Source: a virus. Taken from it: a stretch of 24,589 nt of DNA. The notes beneath the pieces were generated by a model, which made no database searches, was not told the origin of the DNA, and saw only the letters and a program-made list of their open reading frames with translations. Location: the IMG/VR virus record IMGVR_UViG_3300035698_001059, positions 1 through 24,589 of that record; one strand, 5' to 3'. The position numbers and the translations under genes are program-made. Below are positions 8,126 through 16,041 of the stretch, in pieces. The number at the start of each line of letters is the position of its first letter. The first letter of the stretch is position 1.

Positions 8126-8365
8126 ATGAAGTTATTAAACCATGACGAACGCGGCGTGATGAACGCGGCGGGATTGAAACAATCCGATTTATGGATCACG
8201 GGGGACGGAACATCGTTCCCCGCCAATCCAATCGGCGAAGCGTTCGCGAAGAAATACGCGAAGAAATTCACCCCTAATTTGTCGGTGAATTTTACAAAAA
8301 AATCAAAGATTAAAACGAAAACGATCGCCGCGGATAAGGGCGGAAAAACAGAAAATTCGAATTGA
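8126..8365 (+). CDS. Small basic protein of the head-tail region, unknown
   Basis: 79 aa, 11 nt after the capsid gene. The N-terminal half contains LKQSDLWITGDGTSFPANPIG; the C-terminal half is Lys-rich (KKYAKKF, then KKSKIKTKT) and probably disordered. It is located where Mu carries gp35. I do not recognise a domain; a minor head or connector protein is plausible from position only. Confidence 0.55.
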   Translation: MKLLNHDERGVMNAAGLKQSDLWITGDGTSFPANPIGEAFAKKYAKKFTPNLSVNFTKKSKIKTKTIAADKGGKTENSN

Positions 8366-8398
8366 TCGTCATTTACTAACTAAGAAAAACCCCCAAAG

Positions 8399-9586
8399 AT
8401 GGGAACTCCAAAAATATTATTTAATCGCGGCGCGGGCGGTTTAGGGCGCGCGCTAACTTCGAACGATCACATTTCCGCGTTGATGTTTTTCAATGACAAT
8501 TTACCCGCGGGATTCGGGGCGAATGATCGCGACAAAGCGGTTTATTCGTTAGAACAAGCCGAAGCATTAGGGATCGCCGAAGGTTCGGCGAATCACGCGT
8601 TCGAATGGTATCAAATACAACAATTTTTCAACCAAAACCCGAACGGGAAACTTTGGATTTCGATTCAAGTGTTGACGTCAATGACGACAACGTTCACGGA
8701 AATTGACGCGTTGCAAAGAACCGCGGACGGCGAAATTCGTCAGATCGGTATTTGTGACCTTTCGGATTCGTCAGTTGTAAGAATAGGAACAGACAATGTA
8801 CCGACTACGATTCAAACGATTGTCACGGCACTAAAAACGGCGGATATGCCGTTGAACGTGTTGATCGGATTTGATGATTCGGGATTGACTGATTTGACGT
8901 CATACGTTGACGGGGCGGCATTAGATAAAGAAAACGTTTCATGTGTTATCGGGGCGGATTCATCGAATGTTGGTCAAGCGTTGGAAACGGCGTCATCGAA
9001 AAGCGTTCCGACGGTCGGGGCGGTGTTGGGTGTGGTTTCATTTTCCGCGGTCAATGAATCGATCGGGTGGATTGGAAAATTCGACATGGCGAAAGATGCC
9101 GAACTCGCGATCCCGAAATTAACATCGGGCGAACTAGTCAAAAGTATTTCAGTAGCGTCGGAATTATCGTTGAATGACAAGGGATATATATTCCTTAAAA
9201 CACATAGAGGGACGAACGGAACATTCGCCAATTTTGGACGAACTTTCGGTGATCAATCGGGTGATTTTTCCACGATTGAAAACAATCGAACGATGGACAA
9301 GTCGATTCGAAACATTCGAACATTCATGTTGCCGAACTTAAATTCGCCGTTAGTACTTAACGCGGACGGAACATTGACAGATAACACGATCGCGGTTTTC
9401 GAAAATTCGTGTCAACGTGCGTTGGATGGTATGGTTCGCGATGGTGAAATTTCAGCCTATTCGGTGAAAATAGATCCATCACAACCCGTTTTATCAACGT
9501 CGAATCTAGTGATCGCCGTGGCGGTTGTTCCCGTTGGTGTAGCGTCCACGATCACCACGAACATCGGTTTCGCCGTGGCGGTTTAA
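8399..9586 (+). CDS. Contractile tail sheath (DUF2586-type)
   Basis: 395 aa. The overall pattern is that of the DUF2586 sheath found in Bacteroidota Mu-like phages: an N-terminal MGTPKILFNRGAGGLGR, SALMFFNDNLP, a mid-domain with WISIQVL, and the conserved C-terminal half GYIFLKTHRGTNGTF, FGDQSGDFSTIENNRTMDKSIRNIR and LPNLNSPL. The C-terminal strand region (LVIAVAVVPVGVASTI) would form the inter-sheath beta augmentation. It is followed at once by the tube gene. A sheath makes the tail myovirus-type. Confidence 0.85.
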   Translation: MGTPKILFNRGAGGLGRALTSNDHISALMFFNDNLPAGFGANDRDKAVYSLEQAEALGIAEGSANHAFEWYQIQQFFNQNPNGKLWISIQVLTSMTTTFTEIDALQRTADGEIRQIGICDLSDSSVVRIGTDNVPTTIQTIVTALKTADMPLNVLIGFDDSGLTDLTSYVDGAALDKENVSCVIGADSSNVGQALETASSKSVPTVGAVLGVVSFSAVNESIGWIGKFDMAKDAELAIPKLTSGELVKSISVASELSLNDKGYIFLKTHRGTNGTFANFGRTFGDQSGDFSTIENNRTMDKSIRNIRTFMLPNLNSPLVLNADGTLTDNTIAVFENSCQRALDGMVRDGEISAYSVKIDPSQPVLSTSNLVIAVAVVPVGVASTITTNIGFAVAV

Positions 9587-9611
9587 TTATAAATTTTTAA
9601 AGAGCAAAAAA

Positions 9612-10022
9612 ATGATTCCATTAATTAACGGCGAAGCGTATGATTTCGCACAAATACTTGTAAACATCGCGGGCGTTCCTATTGCGTCGGTGACTTCGAT
9701 CGAATACGGCGAAGAACAAGAAAAAAAGAACAACATGGGGGCGGGGCGTCGTCCCGTGTCTAGGGGTCGCGGGACAATACAAGCGTCCGCATCAGTCGAA
9801 ATGTCGATGACAGACATTCAAGCGATTCGAAACGGCGCGCCAAACAGATCGCTGCTATCAATCGCCGCGTTCGACGTTGTTGTCGTTTTCGGGAATCCTC
9901 AGTCGCCAACGGTTCACACGTTGAAAAACGCGGAATTCACGACGGACAAACTTTCGGGATCGTTAGATGATACAGATTTGACGACATCGTTCGATTTGAT
10001 CATTTCGCACATCGAATGGTAA
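9612..10022 (+). CDS. Tail tube protein
   Basis: 136 aa, one gene after the sheath. It is beta-rich, with GEAYDFAQILVNIAGVPIASVTSIEYGEEQEKKNNMGAG-type N-terminus, a central segment with IQASASVEMSMTDIQAIRNG, and a C-terminal FDLIISHIEW. Position and size fit the inner tube protein (Mu gpM-like), which stacks as hexamers inside the sheath. The sheath-tube-chaperone-tape measure order supports it. Confidence 0.75.
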   Translation: MIPLINGEAYDFAQILVNIAGVPIASVTSIEYGEEQEKKNNMGAGRRPVSRGRGTIQASASVEMSMTDIQAIRNGAPNRSLLSIAAFDVVVVFGNPQSPTVHTLKNAEFTTDKLSGSLDDTDLTTSFDLIISHIEW

Positions 10023-10069
10023 AAAATAGACTTTATTAATAATTCAGAACCATCACACACAAACATACA

Positions 10070-10396
10070 ATGGCTAAGAAAGTAGAAAAAACCGCGCCCG
10101 AAAAGGACGCGAAAACGGCGATCGAAATCCCCGCGGGGACTGTTTACACGATCGAAGTCGAAGGGAAAAAAGCATATTTAAGAAAACCCGACCGTCACAC
10201 CGTCGAAGCGGCTTTAGGTTATGCGATGCCGATTCAAGGACGTCCGCAATACGTCCGCGCGGGCGAAATCGTTTTGTTGGGTTGTTGGTTAGGCGGTGAC
10301 GAAGAAATCAAAACGGATGATGACCTTTTAGTCCCCGCAGCAATGCAAGCGTTCCAAACAATAAGCAAAACGGCGGCGACTTTAAAAAAAAACTAA
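10070..10396 (+). CDS. Tail assembly chaperone, short (G-like) form
   Basis: 108 aa between tube and tape measure. It contains AYLRKPDRHTVEAAL (about 36-50) and ILLGCWLGGDEEIKTDDDL-type segments (about 64-86), a pattern of tail assembly chaperones in Mu-like Bacteroidota phages. It ends in ACT TTA AAA AAA AAC TAA. This string contains the slippery heptamers T TTA AAA (10381-10387) and A AAA AAC (10387-10393), placed right before the stop. The -1 frame is open into the small reading frame that runs to 10590, giving a predicted 173-aa long form. Confidence 0.8.
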   Translation: MAKKVEKTAPEKDAKTAIEIPAGTVYTIEVEGKKAYLRKPDRHTVEAALGYAMPIQGRPQYVRAGEIVLLGCWLGGDEEIKTDDDLLVPAAMQAFQTISKTAATLKKN

Positions 10397-10590
10397 GTGA
10401 TCACCGCTTAAACGCAAAAAACGGATCAGCGGAAATCACCAAAATGAATTCGCTGATCCGTTTTTATTTTCATATTGATCCGCGAACGTTAGATGATGAC
10501 GAATTTTCGCGGACGTGGGGCGAATTACAATTTGCGATTGATTATCATCGAAAAAATGTTGTTGGATTAGTCGAAAACGTTAAAAAATAA
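10387..10590 (+). CDS. Tail assembly chaperone -1 frameshift extension (T-like)
   Basis: In the -1 frame from the slippery run there is no stop until TAA 10588-10590. The extension adds 67 residues: KKLSDHRLNAKNGSAEITK, then MNSLIRFYFHIDPRTLDD, DEFSRTWGELQFAIDYHRK and NVVGLVENVKK. Fusion would give residues 1-106 of the short form plus these. An ATG at 10444 in the same frame could allow a 48-aa free product. The long form would bind the tape measure protein, whose gene follows 8 nt later, as lambda gpGT and related proteins do. It was too short to be noticed by simple size filters. Confidence 0.7.
   Translation, partial: KKLSDHRLNAKNGSAEITKMNSLIRFYFHIDPRTLDDDEFSRTWGELQFAIDYHRKNVVGLVENVKK
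10417..10465 (+). promoter_or_regulatory. Perfect 15-bp hairpin inside the chaperone extension
   Basis: aaaaacggatcagcg (10417-10431) is the exact reverse complement of cgctgatccgttttt (10451-10465), with a 19-nt loop that contains the ATG at 10444. The right arm runs into TTTTTATTTT. It could stimulate the frameshift, although it begins 23 nt after the slippery site, farther than usual. It could also act as an intrinsic attenuator that lowers tape measure transcription, or occlude the internal ATG. Confidence 0.8.
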
Positions 10591-10598
10591 CTCTAAGA

Positions 10599-12383
10599 AT
10601 GGCACAAACTGAGGAATTTATAATAAAATTAAAGGATCAATTTTCGTCAAAACTTCGCGACGCGGATGACGCTTTGGATGACACGCGTGATTCGGCGGAC
10701 GATTTAAATTCATCTTTCGATAAAATGAAATCGGTCGCGGGTGCGGCGGTTGCGGCTTTAGGTTTACGCGAATTTATACAAGCGACGGGCGAATTCTCAA
10801 AGATGCGCGCGGCGGTCATGGCGTACACGGGCGAATCGGGAAAAGCGGGTGACGATCTGATCACCACCGCGAACGCTATTTCCGCGTCTTATGGCGGTGA
10901 AACGACTGAAATTCTAAGGGCGGCGAACGCTATGACGAAACAAGTCGGGGGATCAATGGAATCGAACATGAACTTAATCGTTTCGGGGTTTCAAAAGGGC
11001 GCGAACGCGAACGGCGAATTTATTAATCAGCTGATCGAATATCCCGCGTTCATGAAGGAAGCGGGTTTGTCGGCGTCGCAATCAATCGCGTTGATCACCC
11101 AAGCGTCAAAGGATGGAATCTATGACGACAAAGCGTTCGATTCGGTCAAAGAAATGACGCTTTCGTTGACGGAAATGACAACAACCCAACGGGACGCGAT
11201 CAACAACATCGGAATCGATGCGGGCGCGTTGTTGGCGGACATGAACACGGGGGCGATGTCACCGTTTCAAGCGATGCAGAAAATTGTCGGAGTTATGGAC
11301 GATTTTGACATTTCCGCACAAAAAACAATCGTCGCGGACATTTTCAAAGGTGCGGGCGAAGATAGTGGACTGGCGTTCATTAAATCGTTGGAAACGATTG
11401 ATCTTGAATTGGAAAACTTAGAGGGGACGGGAAACGCTTATTCGGACGGATTGTTCAAGATGAACACTATGTTCGAAGGTTTGAAAACGACGGTTTTGTC
11501 GGCAGTTTTGCCCGCGATGGGGGGGTTGATGACATTCATCGCCGAAAATAAACCTTTACTTTTAGGATTAGCGGCGGCGGTGGGCGTGATGGCTGCGGTG
11601 ATGGGCGTGATGACGATTCAAACGTGGCTATTAAATACGGCATTATTTGCGAATCCGATTGTTTTGGTTGGCGTTGCGATCGCCGCGTTGATCGGGTTGG
11701 TTGTTTACGCCTACAATGAATTCGAAACGTTCCGCGGGATCATGGACGGGATCGGAAAAGTGATCGGCTACGTCGCGGGGTTGATTTGGGACGCGTTGGT
11801 CGGGGCGTTCAACATGATCAAAACGGTCATTTCGTCCGTGATTGATTGGTTTATTCAATTCGCGCCAATGATCAAAAAATATATGTTGATGGCTTTGGGT
11901 TTTGTTATAAAATTAAATCCGATTTATTGGTTGGTGCAAGCGATAAAAAAGATTTTTCCTAAATTATACGCGACGGTCATGGATAAATTCAACGATGTTT
12001 TCGGTTGGTTGATTAAGAAATGGAACAAAATGAAAAAGTTTTTCGGAATGGATGTCAGCGTGAACGCGGACATTTCAACGGATGACAAACTGAAAGATGA
12101 TCCCGCGGGCGATGGTTCGGAATTAGTAGTTCCAACGGGCGGCGGGACGTTGGGAATAAACACCAACCCGTCATCAACGGCGGCGGGATCATCGAACATC
12201 GGGTCGGGTGTCAGTAGCGTTTCGAATTCCGCCCCGAAAACGTTCAATATCAACATTGATTCCTTAATTTCATCTTTTAGCATTAACACCGAAAACGTGG
12301 AAACGTCAACACAAAGAATCCGCGACATGGTATTGGAAACACTATTGTCCGCGGTTAACGACGTACAAACGGCGATTGATTAA
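10599..12383 (+). CDS. Tape measure protein
   Basis: 594 aa, the longest gene in the window, and directly after the chaperone genes. The N-terminus is a charged coiled-coil-like stretch (KLRDADDALDDTRDSADDL). Residues 50-300 resemble the TMP core domain (MRAAVMAYTGESGKAGDDLI, IFKGAGEDSGLAFI). Then come hydrophobic segments at about 318-371 and 387-445, typical of tape measures that insert into the inner membrane on ejection. The C-terminal part (490-550) is Gly/Ser/Thr-rich. The protein sets tail length; this one predicts a fairly short tail. Confidence 0.88.
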   Translation: MAQTEEFIIKLKDQFSSKLRDADDALDDTRDSADDLNSSFDKMKSVAGAAVAALGLREFIQATGEFSKMRAAVMAYTGESGKAGDDLITTANAISASYGGETTEILRAANAMTKQVGGSMESNMNLIVSGFQKGANANGEFINQLIEYPAFMKEAGLSASQSIALITQASKDGIYDDKAFDSVKEMTLSLTEMTTTQRDAINNIGIDAGALLADMNTGAMSPFQAMQKIVGVMDDFDISAQKTIVADIFKGAGEDSGLAFIKSLETIDLELENLEGTGNAYSDGLFKMNTMFEGLKTTVLSAVLPAMGGLMTFIAENKPLLLGLAAAVGVMAAVMGVMTIQTWLLNTALFANPIVLVGVAIAALIGLVVYAYNEFETFRGIMDGIGKVIGYVAGLIWDALVGAFNMIKTVISSVIDWFIQFAPMIKKYMLMALGFVIKLNPIYWLVQAIKKIFPKLYATVMDKFNDVFGWLIKKWNKMKKFFGMDVSVNADISTDDKLKDDPAGDGSELVVPTGGGTLGINTNPSSTAAGSSNIGSGVSSVSNSAPKTFNINIDSLISSFSINTENVETSTQRIRDMVLETLLSAVNDVQTAID

Positions 12384-12389
12384 AATAAA

Positions 12390-13052
12390 ATGATAGAAAC
12401 AAACCAACCCGAAAACAAGTTCACGCCGTCATTGATTGACGCGGGACAATCAAAGATCGCGAAATTAGGGTTCGCGCCGTTCGTTTTGGACACGCGGACA
12501 ATTTTGAAAGGTGTCGCATCGGGCGCGGTGCGTTCGTTCATTTTTGACCCCTTAAATGATGATATTGACAAATCCGATCAAACGTCCTATTTAGGGACGG
12601 CGGTTTTTTCGAACTTAATTTTCGAACCCGATCCCGTTTTGAATACGACGGGAACATTCACCGACATCGACGGGACTGATCAAACGTTCGAAGGTTTAAG
12701 AATAGACACGGTTTTATTTCAAATTCAACGATCGAAAAACATTGTAAAAACATCCGTGCAAGGTAAAAACGGAACATTTAAGGAATACACGTCCGACGGG
12801 GATTTCGAAATTTCAATCAACGGATCAATCGTTTCGGAAAACCCGAATAAATATCCCGCGGATGATGTGAAAAAACTGATCAAACTGATGTCAATTCCCG
12901 AATCTATTTCGGTGACGTCCGAATTTCTGTCATATTTCGAAATCACGGACGTCGTTGTTGAATCATATTCAATCGCGCAAAATAGCGGGTTTTTAAACGT
13001 TCAACCGTTTTCGATTAAACTATTATCTGACACCCCAATCGAACTAAAATGA
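12390..13052 (+). CDS. Baseplate/tail protein (DUF6046-like), unknown detail
   Basis: 220 aa, beta-rich. It contains ILFEPDPV-type and DTVLFQIQRSKNIVKTSVQGKNGTFKEY segments, then DGDFEISINGSIVSENPNKYPADDVKKL. This arrangement, a conserved VQG..GT.KEY followed by an I.I.G.. strand and a YP.....L helix, is what I recall from DUF6046 of Bacteroidota phages. Position between tape measure and hub is that of Mu gpN (DNA circulation/baseplate). It overlaps the hub gene by 4 nt (ATGA). Confidence 0.6.
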   Translation: MIETNQPENKFTPSLIDAGQSKIAKLGFAPFVLDTRTILKGVASGAVRSFIFDPLNDDIDKSDQTSYLGTAVFSNLIFEPDPVLNTTGTFTDIDGTDQTFEGLRIDTVLFQIQRSKNIVKTSVQGKNGTFKEYTSDGDFEISINGSIVSENPNKYPADDVKKLIKLMSIPESISVTSEFLSYFEITDVVVESYSIAQNSGFLNVQPFSIKLLSDTPIELK

Positions 13053-14017
13053 AACGATTAGTTTGTGAAATATCGATCGGATCAATCGCGGCGAATTACG
13101 TTGAATCATTCAAAATTAGTTCATCGTGGGACACGTTCACCGACACCGCTGAAATTTCGATCCCGCGAACGGTGGTTCATGAAAAACAAAAAAAACGAAT
13201 TGACACGCTGATTTCGGTCGGCGATGAGGTTGAAATAAAAGCGGGATATTTCCCAAACTTAGAATCGCGTTTTGTTGGTTTCGTTGTCGGTGTTGAATCG
13301 GGCGTCGTCACTAAAATAAAATGCGAAGATTTCGCCTACTTATGTAAGCAAAAGGCGGAAAATTTTTCAACGGAATCGACAACGGTTGAAACATTGATCA
13401 ATAAAATGAAACCCGACGGAATAACCGTTGACGCAATAGACGCGGAAATCGGATCGTTTCGTGTTAAAAATTCAACGTTGTCGCAAGTTTTAGACAAAAT
13501 TCGAAAAAATTACGGTGTCCGAACGTGGTTTCGCGATTCGATATTAATCGCGGGGTTGCCTTATATTAGTAATTCGGGAATTGATCACGAAATTTCGTTT
13601 CAATCCGACATCCCAATCGGTAAGGGTGACGGATTGAAATACGAAAATTCTGACGACGTAAAATTGAAAGTCAAAGCGATTTCGATTTTACCAAACAATA
13701 AAAAAATTACCGTCGAGGTTGGCGACCCTACGGGCGAACAACGAACGTTCAACGCCTACAATATTAAAACCGAAAAGGAACTAAAAAAATTAGCCGATCA
13801 ACATTTGGACGACTTAAAGTTCACGGGGTTTCGGGGGTCGTTTGAAATGTTCGGCGAACCGATGATCAAACACGGGGACAAAGTAAAATTGACGGATAAA
13901 TTGAACCCCGAACGCGGTGACGGGGTGACGAAATACGGCGTCAAAGGTGTCGAAACGTTGTTTTCGGTTGGTTCGGGGTTTCGTCAAATAGTAACACTAG
14001 GCAAAAAATCCAGCTAA
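13049..14017 (+). CDS. Baseplate hub protein (Mu gpP / T4 gp27-like)
   Basis: 322 aa. N-terminal beta domain VESFKISSSWDTFTDTAEISIP and VGDEVEIKAGYF..FVGFV, a helical mid-region KNSTLSQVLDKIRKNYGV, and the C-terminal GEPMIKHGDKVKLTD of late-control D/gp44-like hub proteins. This protein joins the tube to the spike. It overlaps the upstream gene by 4 nt and precedes the spike gene by about 90 nt. The pattern fits the family well. Confidence 0.8.
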   Translation: MKRLVCEISIGSIAANYVESFKISSSWDTFTDTAEISIPRTVVHEKQKKRIDTLISVGDEVEIKAGYFPNLESRFVGFVVGVESGVVTKIKCEDFAYLCKQKAENFSTESTTVETLINKMKPDGITVDAIDAEIGSFRVKNSTLSQVLDKIRKNYGVRTWFRDSILIAGLPYISNSGIDHEISFQSDIPIGKGDGLKYENSDDVKLKVKAISILPNNKKITVEVGDPTGEQRTFNAYNIKTEKELKKLADQHLDDLKFTGFRGSFEMFGEPMIKHGDKVKLTDKLNPERGDGVTKYGVKGVETLFSVGSGFRQIVTLGKKSS

Positions 14018-14038
14018 AATCGGCGAAATTCGTCGTCA

Positions 14039-14098
14039 ATGAACGTTCGCGTTTTTCGTGGGGATTCGTTGTTGAAAAAAAAGATCGTTCAAAATTGA
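14039..14098 (+). CDS. Tiny open frame between hub and spike genes, doubtful
   Basis: ATG at 14039 opens 19 codons (MNVRVFRGDSLLKKKIVQN) to TGA 14096-14098. It fills most of the 90-nt gap between the hub and spike genes. The start resembles the first strand of LysM-type modules (V..GDSL), so it could be a remnant of a tail gene. It is too short for firm support. Confidence 0.2.
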   Translation: MNVRVFRGDSLLKKKIVQN

Positions 14099-14107
14099 GT
14101 GCTTAAA

Positions 14108-14554
14108 ATGGAAAAGGGAAAAAACGTTCGGGAACTAATTCGGAAAATGGCGGATGACGGTTCGGAAATTTATTCGATCATTTGCGAAGTGATAAAAGTT
14201 GATATTTCAAAGCGTGTTTGTGTGGTCAACCCAATCGACGAATCACCCGAAATTTTTGGTGTGCGTTATTCACCGACGGACGGTGATTCGTTGGGGTTGA
14301 TTATGAACCCCGCGATCGGATCGTTGGTTGTGGTTTCATTTTTAGATGATCACAACGCGTTCATTTCGTTGATGACTGAATTCGACACGATTGTTTTAAA
14401 AAATACCGACGCGGATTTGAAAAAAATACTTTTAGACCTCATCGGAATGATTAAGGTCGCGACATTTCCAACGCCCGCGGGCGCGTCATCAACGGCGATC
14501 AACGCGGCGACATTGACACCAATAGAAACGGCAATAAATAAACTATTTGAATAA
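14108..14554 (+). CDS. Baseplate spike protein (gpV / Mu gp45-like)
   Basis: 148 aa from ATG 14108; a GTG three codons upstream is possible but less likely. It opens with a helix (NVRELIRKMADDGSEIYSIICEVIKVDISKRVCVVNPID), then an OB-fold-like string of strands (EIFGVRYSP.., LIMNPAIGSLVVVSFLDDHNAFISLMTEF), and a C-terminal helical tail. This is the pattern of the central spike that pierces the outer membrane. Neighbours on both sides are baseplate genes. Its TAA overlaps the next ATG by 1 nt. Confidence 0.7.
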   Translation: MEKGKNVRELIRKMADDGSEIYSIICEVIKVDISKRVCVVNPIDESPEIFGVRYSPTDGDSLGLIMNPAIGSLVVVSFLDDHNAFISLMTEFDTIVLKNTDADLKKILLDLIGMIKVATFPTPAGASSTAINAATLTPIETAINKLFE

Positions 14555-14796
14555 TGGCATTAGTAAAAGCGACATTAAAATCGGCAATAAAAGCGGCGTT
14601 CGAAGCCGAAAAGGAATCAACTGATCCCGCCGCCACGTCAATCGATCGAATCGCGACGGCTATTTCCGACGCCGTTGACGTTCATATTCGTTCGGCGACC
14701 TTAACAGTCCCCGCGGGAATCCCCGTGGCGACCGCGGGTTCACCATCCGCACAAGTAGGAGCGACAACCGCCCCCGCGCTTTGTTTAATATCGTAA
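14554..14796 (+). CDS. Small baseplate-region protein, conserved type, unknown role
   Basis: 80 aa. N-terminal helical part (LKSAIKAAFEAEK), then IATAISDAVDVHIRSATLTVPAGIPVATAG and a Gly/Ala/Thr-rich end. Small proteins with this VDVHI.S.T..VPAGI.V.TAG pattern recur next to spike genes in Bacteroidota Mu-like phages as I recall them, but no function is known to me. A spike-associated role is possible. It is coupled to the spike gene by a TAATG junction. Confidence 0.6.
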   Translation: MALVKATLKSAIKAAFEAEKESTDPAATSIDRIATAISDAVDVHIRSATLTVPAGIPVATAGSPSAQVGATTAPALCLIS

Positions 14797-14805
14797 ATTT
14801 GAAAC

Positions 14806-15108
14806 ATGAAAGGAATCGATATACTTTTGAGAACAGATGACTATAACATTGAAATTCAAAACGGTGATTTCGTGATCGGTGAATCCGATCAACAACACAT
14901 TCAAACAATTTTACACGCGAAAGCGGGTCAATTTTACGAAACGCCGATGATCGGTGTCGGGATCATTGATCACCTTAATTCAGGCGTGACGGTCACGCGT
15001 ATCAAAAACGTCATCACTAAAAACTTAAACGTTGATAATTTTGACGTCAAATCGATTTCGGTCGGTGATGATTTCACTATTGGGGTCGATGCAATACGAA
15101 AAAAATGA
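14806..15108 (+). CDS. Baseplate wedge protein (gpW/gp25, Mu gp46-like)
   Basis: 100 aa. Contains DILLRTDDYNIEIQNGDFVIGESDQQHIQTILHAK and FYETPMIGVGI with the conserved EIQNGDFVIGES-type turn, a compact domain typical of gp25/gpW wedge proteins that start sheath assembly. It ends in an ATGA overlap with the next gene. Length and motifs are normal. Confidence 0.8.
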   Translation: MKGIDILLRTDDYNIEIQNGDFVIGESDQQHIQTILHAKAGQFYETPMIGVGIIDHLNSGVTVTRIKNVITKNLNVDNFDVKSISVGDDFTIGVDAIRKK

Positions 15109-15428
15109 TTGATTTAATAATTGTAAAAGAGCAACAAAATATCTTCGATTCGTTGTTGGCGGCGGGCGGAACGATCGTTGACGCGATTTCGTTTCTAATC
15201 GAAGCCAATGACGATTCATTGAATTGGTTGGCGTCAACGGGCGACACGTTCGACCGTGGAACGGTTGACGATTTGGATTTCATGGTTTTAACCGCGTACA
15301 AAAAAAACAATCACGTCCCCGTCAATCGGATGTCGTGGTTGGATAATGATCCAACGGATTTTCAAAACGGTTTACAATCGGCGGGAATTGGGGCGGGTGT
15401 AATTGGATCAAATTTCGTTATTGGTTAA
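15105..15428 (+). CDS. LysM-like baseplate protein
   Basis: 107 aa. The N-terminal VKEQQNIFDSLLAAGGTIVDAISFLIEANDDSLNWLASTGDTFD follows the LysM-like plan (V..GQ...D.....G....... L...N..S...L..GD...) of small baseplate proteins such as the gp53/XkdP types. The C-terminus is Gly-rich. It is translationally coupled to the gp25-like gene. Binding of peptidoglycan is not implied; these domains are often structural. Confidence 0.65.
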   Translation: MIDLIIVKEQQNIFDSLLAAGGTIVDAISFLIEANDDSLNWLASTGDTFDRGTVDDLDFMVLTAYKKNNHVPVNRMSWLDNDPTDFQNGLQSAGIGAGVIGSNFVIG

Positions 15429-15463
15429 ATAAAGAAAATAAAAGGAACTAAAAAAACAATAAA

Positions 15464-16027
15464 ATGAGCAACAGAACAACATTAAAGGCGTTTTTCGAAA
15501 CTGATGACGTCCCGACCGAATCACAATTCGCCGACCTCATAGATTCAAATTTAAATTTAACAGACGACACGACCGACGAAATCACCGAAGGTTCGACAAA
15601 TTTATTCGAATCCGCCGCCGCGTCAACCGCCGAAGCCGAAGCTGGTACGGAGGGTTCTTTGCGGGCGTTTTCGCCGCGAAACATACAAAGGGCTATTGCC
15701 GCTTTGCAAGCTATAAATGTCATAATAGACACCCCGTTAATCACTTCGGGTTTTACTTTCTCGAATAGAATATACCTTTTGAACTTATCTAGTGCGGTCG
15801 CTTTTTTACCGCCCGCATCACCTAGTGCGGGTGATCAGTTTGGCATAATTGACGCGACACGAAGTATTAGTAGTTCGGTTTATTGTCAAATTAGATTTGC
15901 ATCTTCGGGGGTGAAGTTTCACGGAACCAATGTTAACATTAACATTCAAAAACAAGACGCGAGCGTCGTTTTTGAATACGTGAACACGGCGACGGGTTGG
16001 GTGATTATTCGGGGTTCAATAACTTAA
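15464..16027 (+). CDS. Fibre- or baseplate-associated protein with a PTE.QF..LIDS N-terminus
   Basis: 187 aa. The N-terminus, TLKAFFETDDVPTESQFADLIDSNLN, is a recurrent motif in Bacteroidota phage and tail-like particle proteins. Next comes an Ala/Glu-rich segment with EAEAGTEGSLRAFSPRNIQRAI, the pattern of phage fibre repeat units ending in a TP...AI element. The C-terminal part is beta-rich (FSNRIYLLNLSSAVAFLP). It is probably a distal structural protein. Exact place in the particle is unknown. Confidence 0.55.
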   Translation: MSNRTTLKAFFETDDVPTESQFADLIDSNLNLTDDTTDEITEGSTNLFESAAASTAEAEAGTEGSLRAFSPRNIQRAIAALQAINVIIDTPLITSGFTFSNRIYLLNLSSAVAFLPPASPSAGDQFGIIDATRSISSSVYCQIRFASSGVKFHGTNVNINIQKQDASVVFEYVNTATGWVIIRGSIT

Positions 16028-16041
16028 AAAAATAAAAAGAA

